A DNA stretch of 64,000 nucleotides. It comes from Oharaeibacter diazotrophicus (GTDB lineage: Bacteria; Pseudomonadota; Alphaproteobacteria; Rhizobiales; Pleomorphomonadaceae). Location of the stretch: the NCBI RefSeq assembly GCF_004362745.1, contig NZ_SNXY01000013.1, positions 62,001 to 126,000 of the forward strand, read 5' to 3'. This document shows, in pieces, positions 27,655 to 35,274 of the stretch; the first letter of the stretch is position 1, and each line of letters begins with the position of its first letter. The notes below the pieces were generated by a model, which worked only from the letters and a program-made list of their open reading frames with translations, was not told the origin of the DNA and searched no databases. The position numbers were made by a program, and so were the translations under genes.

Positions 27655-28646
27655 TGGACGGCGAAACCCTGATCCGCGTCGAAGGGCTGACCAAGCACTT
27701 CCACGTCCGCCTCGGCGCCTTCGGCGAGCGCGCGGCCACCGTCCACGCCCTCGACGACGTCAGCTTCGACATCTTCGAGGGCGAGACGCTGAGCCTCGTC
27801 GGTGAGAGCGGCTGCGGCAAGTCGACCACCGGCTTCGCGTTGCTCAACCTGCACCGGCCCTCGGCCGGCCGTGTCGTCTACCGCGGCCGCGACATCGCCG
27901 GCCTCGACGAGAAGGCGATGCGGCCGTTCCGGCGCGACCTCCAGATCGTGTTCCAGGATCCCTATTCGACGCTGAACCCGCGCATGACGGTGGGCGAGGC
28001 GGTCGCCGAGCCGGTCCGCCACCACGGCCTCGCCAAGGGCGCCGACGTCGCGACCCGCGTCGCCGCCCTGCTCGCAGACGTCGGCCTGCCCGCCCGTTTT
28101 GCCGCGCGCTATCCGCACGAGCTCTCCGGCGGCCAGCGCCAGCGCGTCGCGATCGCCCGGGCGCTCGCCTGCCAGCCGCGCTTCGTCGTCTGCGACGAGG
28201 CGATCTCGGCCCTCGACGTCTCGATCCAGGCGCAGATCATCAACCTGCTGCTCGACCTCCAGGACAAGTACGGCCTGACCTATCTCTTCATCGCCCACGA
28301 CCTCGCCGTGGTCCGCCACATCTCGGACCGCGTCGGCGTAATGTATCTCGGCCGCTTCGCCGAGCTCGGCCGGCGCGACCAGGTGTTCGGCGAGCCGCTG
28401 CATCCCTACACCCGCGCGCTGCTCTCGGCCGTCCCCGAGGCGGACCCGGAGGTCGAGCGGAACCGGCGCCGACAGGTGCTGCAGGGCGACGTGCCGAGCC
28501 CGCTCGACCCGCCGTCCGGCTGCCGTTTCCGCACCCGCTGCCCGATCGCGGTGGCACGCTGCGCCGAGGCGGTGCCGGCCTTCCGCGAGGTCCGGCCCGG
28601 CCACCACGTCGCCTGTCATCTGGTCGGGGAGGGCGTGGCGACATGA
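27654..28646 (+). CDS. DppF-type ABC transporter ATP-binding protein
   Basis: A 330-residue ATPase, the partner of the DppD-type subunit. Walker A is GESGCGKST, the signature is LSGGQRQRVAIARAL and Walker B reads FVVCDEAISALDV; the Glu-Ala in place of the usual Glu-Pro is common in DppF. The C-terminus keeps the CRFRTRCPIA cysteine region. ATG at 27654 shares one base with the preceding stop and has GGAGG seven bases upstream; a GTG three bases earlier is also possible. It overlaps the kinase gene by four bases. Confidence 0.9.
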   Translation: MDGETLIRVEGLTKHFHVRLGAFGERAATVHALDDVSFDIFEGETLSLVGESGCGKSTTGFALLNLHRPSAGRVVYRGRDIAGLDEKAMRPFRRDLQIVFQDPYSTLNPRMTVGEAVAEPVRHHGLAKGADVATRVAALLADVGLPARFAARYPHELSGGQRQRVAIARALACQPRFVVCDEAISALDVSIQAQIINLLLDLQDKYGLTYLFIAHDLAVVRHISDRVGVMYLGRFAELGRRDQVFGEPLHPYTRALLSAVPEADPEVERNRRRQVLQGDVPSPLDPPSGCRFRTRCPIAVARCAEAVPAFREVRPGHHVACHLVGEGVAT

Positions 28647-29713
28647 CGGTCCGGGTCGCCATCGTCGCGGACGACCTCACCGGGGCGCTCGACACCGCGG
28701 CGCCCTTCGTGTCGGCGGGGCTCGCGGCGGCGGTGGCGGTCACGCCCGCGGCCCTCGACGAGGCGATCGGAACCGGCGCCCGCGTCGTGGCCGTCGCCAC
28801 CGCGAGCCGCGCCCTGCCGGAGCGGCTCGCCGCCGAGCGGGCGGCGCGGGTCGCCGCCCGGCTCGCCGGCTTCGACGTCGTGGTCAAGAAGATCGACTCG
28901 CGCCTCAAGGGCAACGTCGGCGCGGAAGCCGCCGCCGTCGCCGAAGCGACCGGACGACGCCTGCTGGTGGTCGCGCCGGCGGTGCCCGACCAGTCCCGCT
29001 TCACGGTCGACGGCCGCGTCACCGGACGCGGCGTGGCCTTGCCGCTGCCGATCGCACCGCTGTTCGCCGGACGGGCGGTCGCGGCCGTGATCCACGACGC
29101 CCGCGACGACGGCGACCTCGACCACGTCGCGGCCACCACCGACTGGAGCCACGCCGTCGCGGTCGGCGCCCGCGGGCTCGGGGCCGCCCTCGCGCGCCGC
29201 CTCGGCGTCGCCGATCTGGTGGCACGCGCACCCTTCGCGCCGGCCGGCGACACGCTGTTCGCCTTCGGCTCGCGCGACCCGATCACCACCGCCCAGATCG
29301 ACCGACTGGTTGCCACCGGGCTCGTCGGCCGGCCGGTGGACGCGCCGCACGGCCGGTTCGCCCCCGACGCCCTCCCCGCCCTCCCCGCGGTGCTGCGCTG
29401 CACCGGCGCGATCGACGACGACCCCGCCGCGGTGGCCGAACGCTTCGGCGCCGGCGTCGCGACGCTGGTGCGGCGGCTGCGGCCGGCCATGCTGGCGACG
29501 GGCGGCGGCGACACCGCGCTCGCGGTGCTCGCCGCCCTCGGCGTCGGCGTGGTTTCGCCGCGCGGCGAGGTCGAGGACGGCGTTCCCTGGTTCACGGTGA
29601 CGACGAACGATGGCGTCGCCCTCGCCTGCTCTGTAAAGTCGGGCGGGTTCGGGTCGCCGGAGACGCTGCTTCGCCTGTTGCCGCTCGGATCCGCCGCCGG
29701 AGTGACTTCGTGA
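28643..29713 (+). CDS. Four-carbon acid sugar kinase (DUF1537 family)
   Basis: A 356-residue member of the DUF1537 kinase family, which phosphorylates D-threonate, L-threonate or D-erythronate with ATP. The N-terminal VADDLTGALDTA and KKIDSRLKGNVGAE motifs bind the substrate; the C-terminal GGGDTALAVL and the closing KSGGFG form the nucleotide site. It is somewhat shorter than the usual 400-430 residues. Linked directly to the importer ATPase (4-base overlap), it probably acts on the imported compound, whose phosphate would then be oxidised by the PdxA2-type enzyme encoded at 18232-19212. Kinase and PdxA2 are known partners in this pathway. Confidence 0.85.
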   Translation: MTVRVAIVADDLTGALDTAAPFVSAGLAAAVAVTPAALDEAIGTGARVVAVATASRALPERLAAERAARVAARLAGFDVVVKKIDSRLKGNVGAEAAAVAEATGRRLLVVAPAVPDQSRFTVDGRVTGRGVALPLPIAPLFAGRAVAAVIHDARDDGDLDHVAATTDWSHAVAVGARGLGAALARRLGVADLVARAPFAPAGDTLFAFGSRDPITTAQIDRLVATGLVGRPVDAPHGRFAPDALPALPAVLRCTGAIDDDPAAVAERFGAGVATLVRRLRPAMLATGGGDTALAVLAALGVGVVSPRGEVEDGVPWFTVTTNDGVALACSVKSGGFGSPETLLRLLPLGSAAGVTS

Positions 29714-30468
29714 GCCACGCAGAGAACGACGACAGCCGGGAGAAGGGTCTCGCGCGCACCGAGAAGGCCCGCCCGGCCAAGCTGGTGGACCGGGTGGTCG
29801 ACCAACTGCTCGAGCGCATCAACGCCGGCAACTACGCGCCCGACAGTCGCCTGCCCGGCGAGCACGAGCTCGCCGCCATGCTCGGCGTCTCCCGCCCGGT
29901 GGTGCGCGACGCCATCGGCCGACTGCGCGAGAAGGGTCTGGTCTACGCCCGCCAGGGCGCCGGCACCTTCGTCGCCGCCCAGGCGATGCGGGCGCCCCAG
30001 CTCGGCTTCAGCCCGGTCCGCTCGATCGCCGACATCCAGCGCTGCTACGAATTCCGCATGACGATCGAGCCGGCGGCGGCCTATTTCGCCGCCCGCCGCC
30101 GCGACGCCGCCGCGCTGACCCGGATCGCCGACGCGCTCGCCGAGTTGCGCGAAGCGACGCGCCACCAGCTCCATCGCACCGACGCCGACTTCCAGTTCCA
30201 CCGCGCGGTCACCGAGGCGGCCAACAACCACTATTACACCGCCTCGCTCGACGCCCTGAAGCAGCACATCGCGGTCGGCATGCACCTGCACGGCTTGTCG
30301 CTGGTCGGTCCGCGCCAGATGCTGGAGGGTGTGTTCGAGGAACACCGCGCCATCCATCAGGCCATCGCCGACGGCGACGCCGACCTCGCGCGCAGCCTGA
30401 TGCTCGACCACCTCACCGGCTCGCGCGACCGTCTGTTCGAGGGCCGCATCCTCGACCTGTCGTTCTGA
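29710..30468 (+). CDS. GntR/FadR-family transcriptional regulator
   Basis: A 252-residue regulator. The N-terminal winged helix (LPGEHELAAMLGVSRPVVRDAIGRLREKGLV, then QGAGTFV) is the GntR signature and the C-terminal FCD domain (about residues 100-235) shows FRMTIEPAAAYFAA and the histidine-containing HRAVTEAANNH segment that coordinates metal and ligand. It starts with GTG overlapping the kinase stop by four bases, so it closes the operon. It most likely controls both divergent operons through the dyad at 22677, released by a sugar acid. Confidence 0.88.
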   Translation: MSHAENDDSREKGLARTEKARPAKLVDRVVDQLLERINAGNYAPDSRLPGEHELAAMLGVSRPVVRDAIGRLREKGLVYARQGAGTFVAAQAMRAPQLGFSPVRSIADIQRCYEFRMTIEPAAAYFAARRRDAAALTRIADALAELREATRHQLHRTDADFQFHRAVTEAANNHYYTASLDALKQHIAVGMHLHGLSLVGPRQMLEGVFEEHRAIHQAIADGDADLARSLMLDHLTGSRDRLFEGRILDLSF

Positions 30469-30501
30469 CGGTTTGGGAGAACCGGATCCGGTGCGCTCGG
30501 A

Positions 30502-30517
30502 GTTGAGCGCGCTCAAC
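30502..30517. other. Candidate parS partition site 1
   Basis: GTTGAGCGCGCTCAAC is a perfect 16-bp palindrome fitting the repABC parS pattern GTT-N4-GC-N4-AAC. An identical copy follows at 30553-30568. Both lie just after the end of repC, where parS is found in plasmids such as p42d. RepB is expected to bind here. Confidence 0.75.
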
Positions 30518-30552
30518 ATCCCGCGTCGCCGCCGACACCGCCCTGCCCGACG

Positions 30553-30568
30553 GTTGAGCGCGCTCAAC
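30553..30568. other. Candidate parS partition site 2
   Basis: Second exact copy of GTTGAGCGCGCTCAAC, 51 bases from the first and 10 bases from the repC stop codon. Confidence 0.75.
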
Positions 30569-30578
30569 GCGCCGCCGC

Positions 30579-31793
30579 TCACACCCGCGACCCCGACGCT
30601 GCGGCACCCGCGCCGTCGCGCGCTCGTTTGCGCAGCAGCGACACCACGATCGGCGCAGGGCTGAAGCGCCCGCCCCTCGCCCGTTCGGTCAGGTTGCGCA
30701 GATAGCCACCCGGCGAACGGATGTCCGCGGCGCGCTGCAGGATCGTCGCCACCGTGACCGCCGCGCCCGACGGCCCCATCGCGGCAACCGCGTCGGCCCA
30801 GGCGTCGGGCGAGACGCCGAGCGCCGGGCGAACGGCCTCCGCGGCCTGCACGAGATCGTCCCAACTGCGGATCGGCTGTCCGGCCCAGTCGCGCAGGTCG
30901 GGACACGCCGCCAGGATGGCGGGAAGATCGAGGCGAACCGCCGCCGCGCTCGCCGATCCGGGCTCCGCCGCGTCCACCCGCTCCTTTTCGAAGGAGGGTT
31001 CAGAGTCAAGAGGAGGAGTCGGGTTTGAATTCTGTTTGTGGCGCTCGTTCTGAACGTCACTGGCGCTCGGATTTTCGGTTTTCACGAGTCCGGCCAAGCG
31101 CTTGTAGATCTCCGCACGGGCGAGGCCGAGCCGATAGGCGAGATCGCCCAGGGCCTCGACGCCGAGCCCGCGCATCGGGGTGCCCATCGCGCCCGCGAGA
31201 TCGCGGACGGCGGTCTCCGCGTCGAAATCGGCGTCGGTCTCGGCGAGAAGGCCGATGGCCTTGTCGAGGTCGCGGCGCAGGATGGTGATCCGCTCGCGCA
31301 GCTGTGCGCACTCGCGGGCCTCGGCGCGGATCTCGGCGACCACAGCCTCGAACTCGGCGACCCGCGCCACCAGCGGCGTCAGCTCGAAGCCGAAGGCGAG
31401 GGCGATCGTGCCGTCCTCGCCCTTGCGGGCGTAGCGCTTGCCGTTCGGGCTGTCGCGCCGCACGACCAGGCCGGCGTCGACCAGCGCCCCGATGTGGCGT
31501 CGCAGCGTCGGCGCCGACATGCCGTGCGCCCGGAGCGACAGCACCCGGTTCGACGGGAACACGATCGCGCCGGCGGCGATCTCGTCGCCCGGATGGAACG
31601 ACAGCAGCGCCCCGAGTACCGCCGCGGCACGGTCGGAGATGCCGAGCCGCGTGCGCGCCTCGGTCACCGCCTTGAGGATCCGCCACTTGTCGACGCTCGC
31701 CTCCGGCGGGCAAGCCTCCGCCGTCGCCTGCGCCGCCACCTGGGCCAGCGTCAGACGCCGCGCCCCGAAGGGCGCCGTCGCGACATGGGTCAT
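30579..31793 (-). CDS. repC: RepC replication initiator
   Basis: A 404-residue RepC, the initiator protein found only with repABC replicons. Typical features are the N-terminal GARRLTLAQVAAQ segment, the winged-helix region LSLRAHGMSAPTLRRHIGALVDAGLVVRRDSPNGKRYARKG that binds the origin, a coiled-coil-like central part (residues about 140-180) and a conserved C-terminal domain ending near GGYLRNLTERARGGRF. In relatives the origin of replication lies inside repC, in an AT-richer part; here bases 30980-31090 are the AT-richest stretch of the gene. Expression is normally limited by an antisense RNA transcribed from the repB-repC gap. Confidence 0.9.
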   Translation of the reverse strand: MTHVATAPFGARRLTLAQVAAQATAEACPPEASVDKWRILKAVTEARTRLGISDRAAAVLGALLSFHPGDEIAAGAIVFPSNRVLSLRAHGMSAPTLRRHIGALVDAGLVVRRDSPNGKRYARKGEDGTIALAFGFELTPLVARVAEFEAVVAEIRAEARECAQLRERITILRRDLDKAIGLLAETDADFDAETAVRDLAGAMGTPMRGLGVEALGDLAYRLGLARAEIYKRLAGLVKTENPSASDVQNERHKQNSNPTPPLDSEPSFEKERVDAAEPGSASAAAVRLDLPAILAACPDLRDWAGQPIRSWDDLVQAAEAVRPALGVSPDAWADAVAAMGPSGAAVTVATILQRAADIRSPGGYLRNLTERARGGRFSPAPIVVSLLRKRARDGAGAAASGSRV

Positions 31794-31857
31794 CGTTGCC
31801 TTGCCTCCTCGTCGAGAGGCAAAGAGCCAGGGTTCCCCGTCACGGCGGACGGAGCCA

Positions 31858-31946
31858 TTGACATCCGGTCGGGGAGATGATTCCTTGGAGTTGCTACACG
31901 ACCAAGGGGTCTCCGGGCGGAAACGTCTCGGGGGCCCTTTCTCTTT
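31858..31946 (+). ncRNA. Probable repABC counter-transcribed RNA (ctRNA)
   Basis: In all well-studied repABC replicons a 55-60-nt antisense RNA from the repB-repC gap controls RepC synthesis and incompatibility. Here the strand opposite to repABC has a TTGACA box (31858-31863) with a weak -10 about 17 bases on, placing the RNA start near 31890. The RNA would end at a stem GGTCTCCG (31908-31915) and CGGGGGCC (31929-31936) followed by CTTTCTCTTT, a good intrinsic terminator. A small stem CCTTGG/CCAAGG (31883-31907) precedes it. Length and position fit the ctRNA_p42d family. Confidence 0.6.
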
Positions 31947-31952
31947 GCGGGG

Positions 31953-32924
31953 TCAGTCCTCCGGTTCTCTGCCGGTCTCGGGATCGGACCCCGCCTCGAA
32001 GCGACGGTGCAGCTCGCCGAGGCGGGCCGCCAGCCAGTCGCCGAAGCGCCGGTCCGTGGTGATGGTGACGCGCTTCGCCGCGCGCCTGATGGTGCCGAGC
32101 GGCACGCCGCCGGCATCGGTGACCTCTTCCGTCGCCGCCGCCTTCGGCTCCGCCAGCGCGGCGAGGGCGCGGGCGAAGCGCCGCTCGCTCGGCAGCGCCC
32201 GCACCGCGGGATCGGCGAGCAGGCCGCGCACGGTCGCGACCGCGCCGTCGGCGCCGATCGCCTCCGCGAACTCGATCCAGCGCCGCGCGCCGACGCCGGG
32301 CGCCCGCCCGATCGCCGCGACCACGTCGGCCGGCACCGCCCGGGTCACGGACAGCATCCGCGACAGCCAGGTCTTGTCGACCGAGAGCGCCCGCATCGCC
32401 ACCTCGCGGCCGTGGCCGGCCGCCTCGATGGCGGCGGCGAAGCGGGCCTGCTCGACGAAGGTGAGGTCCTCGCGCGCCGAATTCTCGAGGCCCTGGGCGA
32501 GCACCAACTCGGCGTCGGTCATCGGCCGGACCACCGCCTTGACCTGGAGCCCGAGCTCGCGGGCGGCGCGGACGCGGCGGTGGCCGTAGGCGGTCTGGTA
32601 ACGGGCGGGATCGGTCGGGTGCGGGCGCAGCAGCACCGGCACCTCCTGGCCGTTCTCGGCGATCGAGGCCTTCAGCGCCGAGAAGGCGGCGCCGTCGTCG
32701 CCCTCCATGCGGTCGGCGAGGTCGGCACGGTCGATCGCCGCGGGGTCGACCGCGACGACGCCGCCGGTCGAGACCAGCCGGCCGATCGCCTCCTCGAAGG
32801 AACGCGCCGCGCCGGACTTGACGTGCGCCGGGGTAGGGGAGGGGGCGGCCGCCGCGGCGGTGTCCTCGGGCCGGACGGCGAGGAGGTCCTTCAGGAACTG
32901 CGAGCGCTTCACGACCGCCCCCAT
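31953..32924 (-). CDS. repB: RepB plasmid partition protein (ParB family)
   Basis: A 323-residue ParB-type centromere-binding protein. The N-terminal ParB/Srx domain is clear: VPVLLRPHP, then YGHRRVRAARELG, the CTPase-associated box II with arginines. The central helix-turn-helix VDKTWLSRMLSVTRAVP follows. It should bind the two GTTGAGCGCGCTCAAC sites after repC and help RepA in autoregulation. ATG at 32924 overlaps repA by 16 bases; a GTG at 32912 would give the classical four-base overlap. RepB begins here with KRSQFLKDLL, matching the conserved N-terminus. Confidence 0.88.
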   Translation of the reverse strand: MGAVVKRSQFLKDLLAVRPEDTAAAAAPSPTPAHVKSGAARSFEEAIGRLVSTGGVVAVDPAAIDRADLADRMEGDDGAAFSALKASIAENGQEVPVLLRPHPTDPARYQTAYGHRRVRAARELGLQVKAVVRPMTDAELVLAQGLENSAREDLTFVEQARFAAAIEAAGHGREVAMRALSVDKTWLSRMLSVTRAVPADVVAAIGRAPGVGARRWIEFAEAIGADGAVATVRGLLADPAVRALPSERRFARALAALAEPKAAATEEVTDAGGVPLGTIRRAAKRVTITTDRRFGDWLAARLGELHRRFEAGSDPETGREPED

Positions 32925-34099
32925 GCCTTCTCGACGAGACCGAAGATCTCGGCGTTGACCGCGTTCATGCTCTCCACCGCGCGGTCGTAGGTGTCGCGGC
33001 TGGTCGATGCGCCGCGGGCGATCTCGTAGACGGTCTGCTTGGTGAGGCCGGCGTCCTCGATCGCCGCCGACTTCAGCGCCACCGCTTTCAGGACGTCGTC
33101 GCCGAACAGTGCCCTGAGCAGCCCGACGACCTGGAGCTGGGGCCCGTCGGACGGCTCGTGGCGCGTCACCACGTATTTGAGGAAATCGTGGCGCACCGGC
33201 GCGCCGGCCTCGCGCACCACCGACAACAGGTCCGCCATCATCAGCAGGAACTGCGCCATCGAGGCGACGTCGAGCATCTGCGGGTGGATGGTGACGAGCA
33301 GGCCGGTCGCCGCCACCAGCGCGCCGAGGGTGAGGAAGCCGAGCTGCGGCGGACAGTCCATCACGCAGACGTCGAAGTCGGCCTCGACCTCGCGGATCGC
33401 GGCGGCGATCCTGAGGAAGAAGGCGCCGGCCGCGCCGCCGCGGGCGAGCGCCTTCGGGGTGTCGTGTTCGAACTCGGCGAGTTCGAGGTTGCCGGGGATC
33501 AGCGACACGCCGGGGAAATAGGTCGGCTGGATCACCTGCCGCGTCGGCACCCGGCCGTCGTCGTAGCGGATCGCGCCGTAGAGGCTGCGGTTCTCCTCGA
33601 CGTCGAACTCGGGGTGAAGGCCGAACATCGAGGTCAGCGACGCCTGCGGGTCGAGGTCGACCGCCAGCACGCGCAGGCCCTTCATCGCGAGATGATGGAC
33701 GAGGTGGACCGCGCTGGTGGTCTTGCCGCTGCCGCCCTTGAAGTTGCACACCGCGATCGTCTGCAGCCGCTCGCCCGGGCGGCGGCGCGGCAGGTAGGTC
33801 TGGGCCTCCGATCCGCGCCGGCCGGCGAGCAGGTGGCGCAGCTCGTTGACCTGGTCCAGGGTGTAGGCGCGCCGGCCCTGCGGACCCACCGACGGCGTCG
33901 GCCCTTGGCCCTCCAGCGACAGCTGGCGCAGATAGCTGTCGCTGACGCCGATCAGGCGGGCCGCCTCGGGCGAAGAGAAGGTGCGCAGGCTCTTGCGGGC
34001 GTCCGGCGGATAGATCCGTTCCGACAGCGAGCGCAACTGTCCCGACAACAGCCGGGCGTGGCGCGCCATCGTCTCGTCCGTGCTATCCTCCATCGCCAC
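32909..34099 (-). CDS. repA: RepA plasmid partition ATPase (ParA family)
   Basis: A 396-residue ParA-type ATPase of repABC. An N-terminal DNA-binding region (about residues 38-100, with SPEAARLIGVSDSYLRQLSLEG) precedes the deviant Walker A KGGSGKTT at 121-128; DLDPQAS and VMDCPPQLG supply the other nucleotide-binding motifs. RepA segregates the replicon with RepB and represses the operon. GTG at 34099 has GAGG five bases upstream; ATG at 34093 is an alternative. The large dyad just upstream is its likely operator. Confidence 0.9.
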   Translation of the reverse strand: MAMEDSTDETMARHARLLSGQLRSLSERIYPPDARKSLRTFSSPEAARLIGVSDSYLRQLSLEGQGPTPSVGPQGRRAYTLDQVNELRHLLAGRRGSEAQTYLPRRRPGERLQTIAVCNFKGGSGKTTSAVHLVHHLAMKGLRVLAVDLDPQASLTSMFGLHPEFDVEENRSLYGAIRYDDGRVPTRQVIQPTYFPGVSLIPGNLELAEFEHDTPKALARGGAAGAFFLRIAAAIREVEADFDVCVMDCPPQLGFLTLGALVAATGLLVTIHPQMLDVASMAQFLLMMADLLSVVREAGAPVRHDFLKYVVTRHEPSDGPQLQVVGLLRALFGDDVLKAVALKSAAIEDAGLTKQTVYEIARGASTSRDTYDRAVESMNAVNAEIFGLVEKAWGRS

Positions 34100-34115
34100 C
34101 GCGACCTCGTGTCTC

Positions 34116-34152
34116 TAACGCGTCGAGGCCGCAATTCGGCCTCCTCGCGTTA
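34116..34152. promoter_or_regulatory. Large inverted repeat upstream of repA
   Basis: TAACGCG (34116-34122) and GAGGCCG (34125-34131), then a 5-base centre CAATT, then CGGCCTC (34137-34143) and CGCGTTA (34146-34152). The two 16-base arms differ only at two positions. It lies 17 bases upstream of the repA start, the known place of the RepA autoregulatory operator in repABC operons. Confidence 0.65.
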
Positions 34153-34267
34153 CAAGACGCCACGATTCCCGGGCGGCGGCAAGGATTATTGGGTTAACGA
34201 AACATGAAGGTCCGGCCGAACGGCCGTGGCCTCGTCGGGCCCCGCGCCGGACGGGCGTGGTCGCCGC

Positions 34268-34675
34268 TCAGGGAGCTCGGAGCGGGTCGGTCACGGTGGC
34301 GGTCTCGGCGATACCCTTGGCAGCGGCCACGTCCGACCTCTGGAGGCGTTCGCCCCAGTCGCGCATGCTCAGCAGCAGCGGGGCGAGCGACTGCCCGAGG
34401 TCGGTCAGGGCGTATTCCACCTTGGGCGGAACTTCGGGAAAAACGGTCCGCGCGACGATCCCGTCCGCCTCGAGCTCGCGCAGCTGCAGGGTGATCATGC
34501 TCGGCGTCGCCGAGGGTATCAGACGACACAGCGCATTGAAGCGCAACTTGCCTTCGAGCAGGTGAAAGATCAGCACCGGTTTCCAGACGCCGCCGATCAC
34601 CGACAGCGTCGCCTCGACCGCACAGCCGGTCCGACCGGACTTGCGCTGCCTGGATCGGCGGGTGCTATCATTCAT
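34268..34675 (-). CDS. HxlR-family transcriptional regulator
   Basis: A 135-residue HxlR-type winged-helix protein. The family core is complete: a Cys in GCAVEATLSVIGGVWK, FHLLEGKLRFNALCRLIP, the recognition helix SMITLQLRELEADGIV and the wing with VEYALTDLGQSL. The cysteine ahead of the first helix is the redox-sensing residue in several relatives (YodB, HypR), so response to electrophiles or disulfide stress is possible. ATG at 34675 lies inside a perfect palindrome. It is divergent from the SemiSWEET gene and probably controls it. Confidence 0.88.
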   Translation of the reverse strand: MNDSTRRSRQRKSGRTGCAVEATLSVIGGVWKPVLIFHLLEGKLRFNALCRLIPSATPSMITLQLRELEADGIVARTVFPEVPPKVEYALTDLGQSLAPLLLSMRDWGERLQRSDVAAAKGIAETATVTDPLRAP

Positions 34676-34680
34676 GATAG
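34665..34680. promoter_or_regulatory. Palindrome over the HxlR start codon
   Basis: CTATCATTCATGATAG is a 16-bp dyad (CTATCAT-TC-ATGATAG) that includes the HxlR start codon. A second, weaker dyad with AGTAC/GTACT arms follows at about 34679-34702. Position and AT-richness suggest autoregulatory operators. Confidence 0.5.
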
Positions 34681-34791
34681 TACATGTCCTATTTGTGTGT
34701 ACTGCCAAACTCCAAAGTGGACCACTACATCCGAACTTCAAGACGCACGATGCGTCGGCACCGGTGAAGCTTGCGGTTCGGGAGAGTGGCC

Positions 34792-35094
34792 ATGGACGAC
34801 GTCGAATATCTCGGTCTCGTCGCCAGCAGTCTGGCGACGCTCGCCTTCCTGCCGCAGGTCGTGAAGACGTGGCGCAGCGGCAGCGCGCGCGACTTCAGCC
34901 TCGCCACGCTCCTGATGCTGGAGGCCGGCACCGGCCTCTGGATGATCTACGGCGTGCTCAGGGACGCGCCGGCGATCTGGCTCGGCAACGGCGTCACCTT
35001 CGCGCTCGCCGGGTACATCCTGTCGGTCAAGGTGAAAGGACTGCCGTCGCGTCTCGGCGCGCCGACGGAGGGATCCGAACCGTCGGCCCCGTGA
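34792..35094 (+). CDS. SemiSWEET-type (PQ-loop) small transporter
   Basis: A 100-residue protein with three membrane helices and one MtN3/PQ-loop repeat. It shows the signature FLPQVVKTWRSGSARDFSL followed by LLMLEAGTGLWMIYG and the Asn in WLGNGVTF. SemiSWEETs dimerise to form a facilitated sugar carrier; other small PQ-loop proteins carry different metabolites. A purine-rich GGGAGAG precedes the start. It is divergent from the HxlR regulator by 116 bases. Confidence 0.85.
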   Translation: MDDVEYLGLVASSLATLAFLPQVVKTWRSGSARDFSLATLLMLEAGTGLWMIYGVLRDAPAIWLGNGVTFALAGYILSVKVKGLPSRLGAPTEGSEPSAP

Positions 35095-35184
35095 GTGCCG
35101 CGAGCGCGATCGCACGGCATCGTTTCGGGGCCCGCGCCGCTCTCGGTCGGCGCGTGCCGCGATCGCGGCCGACGAGCGCCGACC

Positions 35185-35222
35185 GAACGGCCGAAACCCC
35201 GTGACGTCCCGACGGGTCGGAA
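35185..35222 (+). repeat. Second interspersed repeat family, copy 1
   Basis: GGCCGAAACCCCGTGACG continuing into TCCCGACGGGTCGGAAC. The minus strand of 60756-60802 carries nearly the same order of bases, so this is a dispersed element distinct from the CCTTCTCC family. Confidence 0.6.
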
Positions 35223-35251
35223 CGCCACGAGGCCGACATGGAAAGGGGAGG

Positions 35252-35270
35252 GGAGGGCGCGGCGCCCTCC
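35252..35270 (-). terminator. Terminator hairpin of the first chemoreceptor gene
   Basis: GGAGGGCGC and GCGCCCTCC form a perfect 9-bp stem around a single base, five bases after the chemoreceptor stop; on the minus strand CCCCTCCCCTTTC follows. Confidence 0.5.
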
Positions 35271-35274
35271 GCCG

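Noticed and set aside
30502-30568. GTTGAGCGCGCTCAAC pair considered as operators of the GntR regulator
   Set aside because: They lie after the ends of two convergent genes, not before a promoter, and fit the parS pattern and place.
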